Shown: one piece after another, positions 6,477-12,691 of the stretch
How the letters are laid out: each line of letters opens with the position of its first letter
Position numbering within the stretch: the first letter of the stretch is position 1
From: Bacillota bacterium
GTDB lineage: Bacteria > Bacillota > Proteinivoracia > UBA4975
Direction: 5' to 3'
NCBI GenBank assembly: GCA_012727415.1
Contig: JAAYHI010000026.1
Location: forward strand, 1 to 14,639
DNA: 14,639 nt
Position numbers and translations under genes: made by a program
Notes under the pieces: generated by a model
The model's input: the letters and a program-made list of their open reading frames with translations, nothing else
What the model was told of the DNA's origin: nothing
The model's database searches: none

Positions 6477-6485
6477 GAGGAGGAG
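6477..6485 (+). promoter_or_regulatory. Ribosome binding site fixing the TTG start of gap
   Basis: GAGGAGGAG ends five bases before TTG 6491. It is the only good site here and, with the conserved N-terminus AIKVGINGFG, sets the rare TTG as the gap start. A run of 20 A/T bases (6457-6476) lies immediately upstream; such unstructured DNA/RNA may help ribosome loading or be a ribonuclease target. Confidence 0.8.
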
Positions 6486-6490
6486 TAGTA

Positions 6491-7495
6491 TTGGCTATTA
6501 AAGTTGGTATCAATGGTTTTGGTGCTGTTGGACGGAGGATGTACCGCATAGCGCGACGCAATCCCAATATCGAGATTGTCGCCATCAACGGTCGCTCCAA
6601 CATCGAGACAATGGTTCACTTGCTCAAGTACGATTCCACTTATGGCCCATTTGACGGCAATGTTGAAGTCAAGGGAGAGCGGGTATTTGTCGATGGCAAA
6701 GAGGTGAAGTTTACCCTCTATTCCAATCCCGGAGATATTCCCTGGGCAGATATGGGTGTTGACGTCGTTGTAGATTCTACCGGGGCTTTCCGCAGCAAGG
6801 AAGCTGTCCTTCCCCACATTGAGAAGGGCGGCGCCAAGAAGGTTATCATCACCGCTCCCGGCAAGAACGAAGACATTACCATCGTCATGGGAGTTAACCA
6901 CGACAAGTATATACCTGAGAAGCATCATGTAATCTCGGCTGCTTCCTGCACCACCACCTGCCTGGCGCCTGTGGCCAAGATCCTCCACGAAGAGTTTGGC
7001 ATTGTCAAAGGCCTGCTCACCACTGTTCATGCCTACACCAGTGACCAGTGCCTGCTGGATAAAACCCACAAAGACCTGCGCCGGGCCCGGGCGGCAGCAT
7101 TGTCGATTATCCCCACCACCACCGGTGCAGCTAAGGCTGTCGGCCTGGTATTGCCGGAATTGAAGGGAAAAATGAACGGCTTTGCCCTGCGGGTGCCCAC
7201 TCCCACTGTTTCTGTTGTCGACCTGACTGCCGAACTGGCTAAAGAGGCCAGCGCTGAAGAAATCAATGCAGCATTCAAGAAGGCCTCCGAGGGAGCTCTC
7301 AAGGGCTACCTGGGCTATTCCGACGAGCCTTTGGTATCCGTTGATTACACCGGTAGCGAATATTCTGGTGTAGTCGATGCCCTGTCCACTACCGTCATTG
7401 ACAATATGGCAAAGGTGGTAGCCTGGTACGACAACGAATGGGGCTATTCCGCCAGGGTTGTCGACCTCACTGAAATGGTTGGCAAAAGCCTGTAG
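6491..7495 (+). CDS. gap: Glyceraldehyde-3-phosphate dehydrogenase, atypical cofactor site
   Basis: This 334-residue type I GAPDH interconverts glyceraldehyde-3-phosphate and 1,3-bisphosphoglycerate. The catalytic Cys153 (SCTTTC) and His180 (TVHAYT) are present, as are HKDLRRARAAA and the C-terminal WYDNEWGYS. It starts with TTG. Several cofactor-site residues are unusual. The Asp that binds the NAD ribose (Asp32 in Geobacillus numbering, normally ND) is Gly34, followed by Arg-Ser (NGRSN). The usual Leu-Pro of LDLPHKD (187/188) is Lys191-Thr192 (LDKTHKD). GFGRIGR reads GFGAVGR. The Asn in CTTNC is Thr156. NADP-using chloroplast GapA and B. subtilis GapB also depart from some of these NAD-specific residues, so NADP or dual use is inferred. 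As the only GAPDH seen and the second gene of a glycolytic operon, it may work in both directions. Confidence 0.97.
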   Translation: MAIKVGINGFGAVGRRMYRIARRNPNIEIVAINGRSNIETMVHLLKYDSTYGPFDGNVEVKGERVFVDGKEVKFTLYSNPGDIPWADMGVDVVVDSTGAFRSKEAVLPHIEKGGAKKVIITAPGKNEDITIVMGVNHDKYIPEKHHVISAASCTTTCLAPVAKILHEEFGIVKGLLTTVHAYTSDQCLLDKTHKDLRRARAAALSIIPTTTGAAKAVGLVLPELKGKMNGFALRVPTPTVSVVDLTAELAKEASAEEINAAFKKASEGALKGYLGYSDEPLVSVDYTGSEYSGVVDALSTTVIDNMAKVVAWYDNEWGYSARVVDLTEMVGKSL

Positions 7496-7521
7496 CAGTC
7501 CCAAGTTTGGAGGTATAGCGA

Positions 7522-8712
7522 ATGGAGTGCAAATCTATTAAATCTGCAGCGATCAAAGGCAAGAGGGTGTTGCTGAGAGTTGATTTCAACGTGCCGATGA
7601 GCGCTGGCGAGGTCACCGACGACACCAGGATTCGCGCCGCCCTGCCCACCATTAAGCACCTGCGTGGGCAGGGGGCGAGGCTTATCCTGGTCTCCCACCT
7701 GGGACGGCCCAAGGGGACTGTCAAGGATGAACTGCGCCTCGACCCTGTTGCCCGCCAGCTGGAAAAATTGCTGGGCGCACCGGTGGCCAAAGTCGATACT
7801 GCCATCGGCGAAGAAGCTCAGCAAGCAGTGTCCGCCCTTAAGGACGGGGATGTGCTTCTTTTGGAAAACATCCGCTTCTACCCCGGCGAAGAAAAGAATG
7901 AACCTGCCTTTGCCCGGGAGTTGGCACAGCTGGCCGATATCTTTGTCAACGATGCTTTTGGCACAGCCCACAGAGCCCTTGCCAGCACTGTGGGGGTGGC
8001 CGACTACCTTCCCGCCTACGCCGGGCTGTTGATGGAGCGGGAGATACAGATGCTGGGCCAGGTGCTGACTGCCCCCCGCCGCCCCTTTGTCGCCATCATT
8101 GGCGGCGCCAAGGTTTCAGATAAGATTGGGGTCATCCGCAACCTGCTGGCCAAGGTGGATACCTTGCTCATAGGCGGAGGCATGGCCAACACCTTCTTGG
8201 CAGCCAAGGGCTTTGACCTGGGAGAGTCCAAGGTGGAGGAAGACAAGCTGGATCTGGCCCGGGAACTGTTGGCTGAGGCCGAGGATTTGGGAGTACAGTT
8301 GCTGCTGCCGGCAGATGTGGTAGTTGCAGATGCCTTTAGTGCAGATGCCGGGCAGCAGATTGTCAAAGCGGAGCTGGGAGTGCCCAAGGGCTGGATGGCC
8401 CTGGATATCGGGCCCCTTGCCCGGCAGCAATTTGCTGAGGCCATCAGCAAGGCGGCCACTGTTGTATGGAACGGCCCCATGGGGGTCTTCGAGTTTGATG
8501 CCTTTGCCACCGGGACTGCAGCTATTGCAGAAGCCATTGCTGACAGCAAGGCCTTTTCAGTGGTTGGCGGCGGAGACTCAGCTGCTGCCCTGGAGAAACT
8601 GGGCAAAGCTGATGCCATTGACCACATATCCACCGGCGGCGGCGCTTCCCTGGAGTTTCTCGAAGGCAAGACTTTGCCTGGGATTGCAATTCTCTTGAAG
8701 GAGGAAGCATAG
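7522..8712 (+). CDS. pgk: Phosphoglycerate kinase
   Basis: This 396-residue cytosolic enzyme transfers phosphate from 1,3-bisphosphoglycerate to ADP, yielding 3-phosphoglycerate and ATP. Start ATG 7522 follows GGAGG (7509-7513), 26 bases after gap. The N-terminal substrate half shows RVDFNVP (19-25), SHLGRPKG (58-65) and NDAFGTAHR. The C-terminal nucleotide half shows GGAKVSDKIGV, WNGPMGVFEF, GGGDSAAALEKLG (from 349) and STGGGASLEFLEGK. Length and motifs are normal. Its stop TAG (8710-8712) shares a base with the GTG start of tpiA, and the tpiA ribosome binding site lies inside the last pgk codons, so translation of the two is probably coupled. Confidence 0.98.
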   Translation: MECKSIKSAAIKGKRVLLRVDFNVPMSAGEVTDDTRIRAALPTIKHLRGQGARLILVSHLGRPKGTVKDELRLDPVARQLEKLLGAPVAKVDTAIGEEAQQAVSALKDGDVLLLENIRFYPGEEKNEPAFARELAQLADIFVNDAFGTAHRALASTVGVADYLPAYAGLLMEREIQMLGQVLTAPRRPFVAIIGGAKVSDKIGVIRNLLAKVDTLLIGGGMANTFLAAKGFDLGESKVEEDKLDLARELLAEAEDLGVQLLLPADVVVADAFSADAGQQIVKAELGVPKGWMALDIGPLARQQFAEAISKAATVVWNGPMGVFEFDAFATGTAAIAEAIADSKAFSVVGGGDSAAALEKLGKADAIDHISTGGGASLEFLEGKTLPGIAILLKEEA

Positions 8713-9473
8713 TGCGCCGCCCTGTCCTCGCAGCCAACTGGAAAATGCATATGACCGCCGGCGAGACTGTGGCTCTTGCAAAAAAAATATTGCCTTGTCA
8801 GGAAAGGGCGGGGGAAGCAGACATCGTCATTTGCCCGCCCTTTACCTCCCTGGCCCCTGCCTGCTCAGTATTCCAGGGCACTGGCCTGCAGGTGGGCGCC
8901 CAGAATATGCACTGGGAGGATTCCGGGGCTTTCACCGGGGAAATCTCTGCCCCCATGCTCAAAGAAATCGGCTGCACCCATGTCATCATTGGCCATTCCG
9001 AACGCCGCCAGCTCTTTGGCGAAACCGATGCCGCCATTAACTGCAAACTCAAGGCTGCCCTCCGGCATGGACTCATCCCCATCTTCTGCCTGGGGGAAAC
9101 CCTGGAGCAGCGGGAGGCGGGCACTACCCAGGAGGTATGCGCACACCAGCTGGAGCAAGGCCTGGCAGGTATACAATCCGGCGACTTGGCAAAAACTATC
9201 ATCGCCTACGAGCCTGTATGGGCAATAGGTACGGGGCGCACTGCGTCCCCTGAAGACGCCCAGGCTGTCATCAGCTTTATCCGCCGGGAGCTGGGCAAAA
9301 AGCACAGTCATTTTGCCGACCAGGTGCGGATACTGTATGGCGGAAGTGTCAAACCGGAAAATATTGACGGCTTAATGGCTCAGCAGGACATCGATGGTGC
9401 CCTGGTCGGGGGTGCCAGCCTGGATGCCGACAGTTTTTCCAAAATCGTCAATTACGGAGGCGCTGAGCAGTGA
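8712..9473 (+). CDS. tpiA: Triosephosphate isomerase
   Basis: This 253-residue TIM-barrel enzyme interconverts dihydroxyacetone phosphate and glyceraldehyde-3-phosphate. It starts with GTG 8712, overlapping the pgk stop by one base, with AAGGAGG (8698-8704) seven bases upstream. Active-site residues are in place: Asn9 and Lys11 (AANWKMH), His95 (IIGHSERR) and Glu167 (AYEPVWAIGTG). The phosphate-binding YGGSVKPEN and GGASL motifs follow near the C-terminus. Length is normal. It overlaps gpmI by four bases (GTGA). Other bacteria such as Thermotoga make a Pgk-Tpi fusion; here the two frames differ by -1 and separate products are expected. Confidence 0.98.
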   Translation: MRRPVLAANWKMHMTAGETVALAKKILPCQERAGEADIVICPPFTSLAPACSVFQGTGLQVGAQNMHWEDSGAFTGEISAPMLKEIGCTHVIIGHSERRQLFGETDAAINCKLKAALRHGLIPIFCLGETLEQREAGTTQEVCAHQLEQGLAGIQSGDLAKTIIAYEPVWAIGTGRTASPEDAQAVISFIRRELGKKHSHFADQVRILYGGSVKPENIDGLMAQQDIDGALVGGASLDADSFSKIVNYGGAEQ

Positions 9474-10984
9474 CCATTCCCTCCCAAGCAGTGCTGGTGA
9501 TACTGGACGGGTGGGGGATAGGTTCCGAGGCAGGCAATGCCATCCTGGCGGCCGACACCCCTAACATAGACCGGCTGAGCAGAACGTTTCCCTCAGCCAG
9601 GCTGGCTACCAGCGGCATTGCTGTAGGATTGCCACCCGGCCAGATGGGCAATTCCGAAGTGGGCCATCTCAATATTGGCGCCGGCCGCGTCGTCTATCAG
9701 GATCTCACTCGCATCAGCAGGGCAATTGAAACCGGTGAGTTTTTTACCAACGAGGCCCTGGTGGCAGCCATGGACGGCGTCCCTGCAGGAGGGGCTCTCC
9801 ACCTCCTGGGGTTATTGTCTGACGGCGGCGTACACAGTCATACAGAGCACATTCAGGCCCTGTTGCAGATGGCCAGGGACAGAGGCATAACCGAGGTATT
9901 CCTCCATCCCCTGCTGGATGGCCGCGACGTTCCCCCTCAGTCAGCCCTGGAGTATATCCGCTGGCTGGAACAAAAATGCCGGGAAATCGGGGTGGGGCGC
10001 ATCGCCACCATTGGCGGCCGCTACTACGCCATGGACCGGGATAAGCGCTGGGAGCGGACGGAGCTGGCTTACAAAGCCATGGTCTTCGGCCAGGGCCCCC
10101 AGGGGGAAACTGCCGCTCAAGTTGTGGAAGATTCTTATGCCCGGGGCATAAGCGATGAATTTGTCATTCCCACAGTCATCGACCCCCGGGGCATGATTAA
10201 GAGCGGCGACAGCGTCATTGCCTTTAACTTCCGGCCCGACCGCATGCGCCAGATTACCCGAGCCCTTGTCGACGAAGATTTTTCCTGGTTCCCCCGGCAG
10301 CAAGGTCTTAAGGTTAAGTACCTCTGCTTCACTCAATATGATGAGACCATTGCTGCTTCGGTGGCTTTCCCGCCGGAAAGGCTGGTCAACACATTGGGCC
10401 AGGTCATCAGTGACCTGGGGTTAAAGCAATTGCGCATTGCGGAAACGGAAAAATATGCCCATGTAACGTACTTTTTTAACGGCGGCGAAGAAGCAGTCCT
10501 GCCCGGCGAAAAGCGGGTGCTGATTCCTTCTCCCAAGGTGGAGACCTATGACCTGCAGCCGGAGATGAGCGCCTTGCCGGTTACCGAGGCTGTGTGCAAC
10601 CACATTGCTTCGGGAGAATATTCCCTGGTGGTCCTCAACTACGCCAACCCGGATATGGTGGGCCACACCGGCAACTTTGAAGCCACCGTTGAAGCCTGCC
10701 AGATTGTCGACCACTGTGTGGGGCAGGTCTGGTCTGCCGTGGAAGCCGCAGGCGGGTGTATGTTCCTCTTCAGTGATCATGGCAACGCCGACCAGATGTT
10801 GGATGAAGAAGGCAAGCCTCAAACTGCCCATACCGCCAATCCCGTTCCCCTGGTACTGGCCTGGCCTGGCGTCAGGGCAATAAGGGATGGCGCCCTCTGC
10901 GATGTTGCCCCCACGGCCTTGGATTTGCTTGGCCTTCCCCAACCCCCGGAGATGACGGGGAAATCTCTTATAGTCAAGGAGTGA
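9470..10984 (+). CDS. gpmI: Phosphoglycerate mutase, cofactor-independent
   Basis: This 504-residue, metal-dependent (usually Mn2+) enzyme of the alkaline phosphatase superfamily converts 3-phosphoglycerate to 2-phosphoglycerate via a phosphoserine. GTG 9470 is the start, in a GTGA overlap with the tpiA stop, and GGAGG (9456-9460) precedes it by nine bases. Asp13 (ILDGWG) and the nucleophile Ser62 (GQMGNSEVGHL) are present, followed by SDGGVHSH near 117-124, NFRPDRMRQ, NYANPDMVGHTG and SDHGNADQM, which carry metal and substrate ligands. Length matches the usual 500-515. In spore-forming Firmicutes this enzyme is pH-sensitive through its Mn2+ need; whether that applies here is not shown. No gpmA-type mutase is in the window. 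Confidence 0.98.
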   Translation: MTIPSQAVLVILDGWGIGSEAGNAILAADTPNIDRLSRTFPSARLATSGIAVGLPPGQMGNSEVGHLNIGAGRVVYQDLTRISRAIETGEFFTNEALVAAMDGVPAGGALHLLGLLSDGGVHSHTEHIQALLQMARDRGITEVFLHPLLDGRDVPPQSALEYIRWLEQKCREIGVGRIATIGGRYYAMDRDKRWERTELAYKAMVFGQGPQGETAAQVVEDSYARGISDEFVIPTVIDPRGMIKSGDSVIAFNFRPDRMRQITRALVDEDFSWFPRQQGLKVKYLCFTQYDETIAASVAFPPERLVNTLGQVISDLGLKQLRIAETEKYAHVTYFFNGGEEAVLPGEKRVLIPSPKVETYDLQPEMSALPVTEAVCNHIASGEYSLVVLNYANPDMVGHTGNFEATVEACQIVDHCVGQVWSAVEAAGGCMFLFSDHGNADQMLDEEGKPQTAHTANPVPLVLAWPGVRAIRDGALCDVAPTALDLLGLPQPPEMTGKSLIVKE

Positions 10985-10988
10985 AGAT

Positions 10989-12272
10989 ATGTCTTTCATT
11001 ATAGATGTTCATGGCCGCGAGGTCCTGGATTCCAGAGGGAATCCTACCGTAGAAGTTGAAGTGGTGCTGGCCAGCGGCATTGTCGCCCGGGCCCTGGTGC
11101 CCTCCGGGGCGTCCACCGGGGCATTTGAAGCAGTGGAACTCAGGGACGGCGACAAATCCCGCTACGGCGGCAAGGGTGTGCTGCAGGCGGTGGAAAATGT
11201 CAACACCATCATTGCCCCCGCCCTGCTGGATCAGGATGCCCTGGACCAGGTGTATATTGACCAATTGCTGATTGAACTGGACGGCACGGAAAATAAAGGC
11301 AAGCTGGGGGCCAATGCCATTCTCGGGGCTTCCATGGCTGTGGCTCGCGCCGCCGCCGACTTCCTGGGCCTGCCCCTGTACCGCTACCTGGGCGGTGCTG
11401 CTGCCCGCCTGCTGCCGGTTCCCATGCTCAACATACTCAATGGCGGCAAGCACGCCGACAACAATGTGGACATTCAGGAATTTATGGTCATGCCCGTAGG
11501 TGCCCCGCATTTCCGCACCGGCTTGCGCATGGCCACCGAGATCTTCCACAGCCTCAAGGCAGTTCTCAAAGGCCGGGGCTTGAATACCGGTGTCGGCGAC
11601 GAAGGAGGGTTTGCGCCTAACCTCGAGTCCAATGAATCTGCCTTGCAGGCAATAGTCGAGGCCATCAGGGCTGCCGGCTACAAGCCTGGAGAAGATGTCG
11701 TCCTCGCCCTTGACGTTGCCGCCACAGAAATATATAAAGACGGCAAGTACCACCTGGCTGGGGAAGGCCGCTCCCTCACCCCGGCTGAGCTGGTGGATTA
11801 CTACTGCCAGATAACAGATAAGTACCCCATTATCTCTATCGAAGATGGTATGGCGGAAGAGGACTGGGATGGCTGGGCAAGCCTTACCAAGGCCCTGGGG
11901 GACAAAATTCAGCTGGTGGGGGATGACCTCTTTGTCACCAATGTCCGCCGCCTGGAGAAAGGCATCGCTCTGGGGACCTGTAACTCCATCTTAATTAAGC
12001 TCAACCAGATTGGCACCGTGACAGAGACCCTGGCTGCCATTGAAACTGCAAAGCGAGCGGGGTATACAGCTGTCATCTCCCACCGTTCCGGAGAAACTGA
12101 GGACACTTTCATCGCTGACCTGGCTGTAGCCACCGGCGCGGGCCAGATCAAGACCGGTGCTCCTTCCCGCACCGACAGGGTGGCCAAGTACAACCAGTTG
12201 CTGCGCATTGAAGAGGAGCTGGGGGACACCGCTTCCTGGCCTGGCAAAGCCGCCTTCTACAATTTGAAATAA
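10989..12272 (+). CDS. eno: Enolase
   Basis: This 427-residue enzyme dehydrates 2-phosphoglycerate to phosphoenolpyruvate and is the last gene of the operon. ATG 10989 follows AAGGAG (10976-10981), which runs into the gpmI stop, so the genes are four bases apart. The N-terminal domain has EVLDSRGNPTVE and GASTGAFEA. The barrel carries the general base/acid pair Glu205 (GDEGGF) and Lys337 (LIKLNQIGT), Mg2+ ligands Asp242, Glu285 and Asp312, and SHRSGETED (from 364). Length and all key residues are normal. Enolase is also a degradosome partner in many bacteria, but nothing here bears on that. A hairpin begins six bases after the stop. Confidence 0.98.
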   Translation: MSFIIDVHGREVLDSRGNPTVEVEVVLASGIVARALVPSGASTGAFEAVELRDGDKSRYGGKGVLQAVENVNTIIAPALLDQDALDQVYIDQLLIELDGTENKGKLGANAILGASMAVARAAADFLGLPLYRYLGGAAARLLPVPMLNILNGGKHADNNVDIQEFMVMPVGAPHFRTGLRMATEIFHSLKAVLKGRGLNTGVGDEGGFAPNLESNESALQAIVEAIRAAGYKPGEDVVLALDVAATEIYKDGKYHLAGEGRSLTPAELVDYYCQITDKYPIISIEDGMAEEDWDGWASLTKALGDKIQLVGDDLFVTNVRRLEKGIALGTCNSILIKLNQIGTVTETLAAIETAKRAGYTAVISHRSGETEDTFIADLAVATGAGQIKTGAPSRTDRVAKYNQLLRIEEELGDTASWPGKAAFYNLK

Positions 12273-12277
12273 AGATA

Positions 12278-12314
12278 TCCGGGGACAGTCTACTGTCCCC
12301 GGAGGTTGTCTTTT
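12278..12314 (+). terminator. Terminator at the end of the glycolytic operon
   Basis: A perfect 11-bp GC-rich stem (12278-12288 with 12293-12303) encloses the loop TCTA. The tail is only moderately T-rich (TTGTCTTTT, 12306-12314), so termination may be incomplete. A promoter for secG overlaps the tail, supporting a transcript boundary here. Confidence 0.7.
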
Positions 12315-12334
12315 ACCGCTTGCTGTGATAGAAT
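12306..12334 (+). promoter_or_regulatory. Predicted promoter of secG
   Basis: TTGTCT (12306-12311, four of six) and TAGAAT (12329-12334, five of six) are separated by 17 bases, and TGA just before the -10 gives an extended -10. Transcription would start near 12341, about 29 bases before the secG start. The -35 lies in the T-tail of the eno terminator. Confidence 0.6.
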
Positions 12335-12369
12335 TTGTAAGTCCGATAAATGTTATGGAGGTGGCGGTG

Positions 12370-12594
12370 TTGGAATTAACCCTGCAAATACTTCACGCTT
12401 TGCTTGCCATTGGCCTGGTTGTCGCGGTAATACTCCAGCCCAGCAGGGAAGCTGGCATGCCGGGAATAATAGGTGGCCAAAACTTGTTTGGCAAGACAAA
12501 GGGCATAGAAGAAAAACTGAGCAAAGTGACATCAGCGATAGCAATTTTATTTATGATTAGTTCAGTAGTCCTTGCATTTATTGTTGGCCGTTGA
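12370..12594 (+). CDS. secG: Protein translocase subunit SecG
   Basis: This is a small subunit of the SecYEG channel that exports unfolded proteins. The start is placed at TTG 12370, eight bases after GGAGG (12357-12361), giving 74 residues, the normal SecG size. GTG 12367 is also possible. The in-frame ATG at 12355 overlaps the ribosome binding site and lacks one of its own, and ATG 12325 would add 15 atypical residues. The protein has two membrane helices (about 3-22 and 52-72) joined by a polar loop with QPSREAGMPG and NLFGKTKG, the family's conserved loop pattern. Placing secG after eno is common in Firmicutes. It has its own promoter and is followed by a terminator, so it is probably a separate transcript. 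Confidence 0.93.
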   Translation: MELTLQILHALLAIGLVVAVILQPSREAGMPGIIGGQNLFGKTKGIEEKLSKVTSAIAILFMISSVVLAFIVGR

Positions 12595-12617
12595 TGCATT
12601 AACTCAAGCGGCTTGCA

Positions 12618-12659
12618 GATATTCCAGCAGAGCTGCACTGGTTGGGGTATCTTTTTTTT
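12618..12659 (+). terminator. Intrinsic terminator after secG
   Basis: Eight-base arms (12618-12625 and 12644-12651) pair fully in RNA if two G-U pairs are allowed. The enclosed sequence can form a small inner hairpin (AGC/GCU). A run of eight T (12652-12659) follows directly. The stem is modest but the T-tract is strong. No convincing promoter was found between it and hppA, 33 bases downstream. Confidence 0.65.
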
Positions 12660-12691
12660 CATATTAGCTTCAGACAATAAGGAGGATATAT

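Noticed and set aside
6362..7504. A 380-codon minus-strand open frame opposite gap
   Set aside because: It lies wholly antisense to cggR/gap, whose protein sequences are clearly conserved. Its translation resembles no family and reflects codon bias of the plus strand.
12325..12369. A longer SecG starting at ATG 12325 or 12355
   Set aside because: Neither start has a ribosome binding site in place, the extra residues are not SecG-like, and GGAGG at 12357-12361 points to the start at 12370.
12660..12691. A promoter directly in front of hppA
   Set aside because: The best pairing in this stretch matches only three of six -10 bases. I could not support a call.
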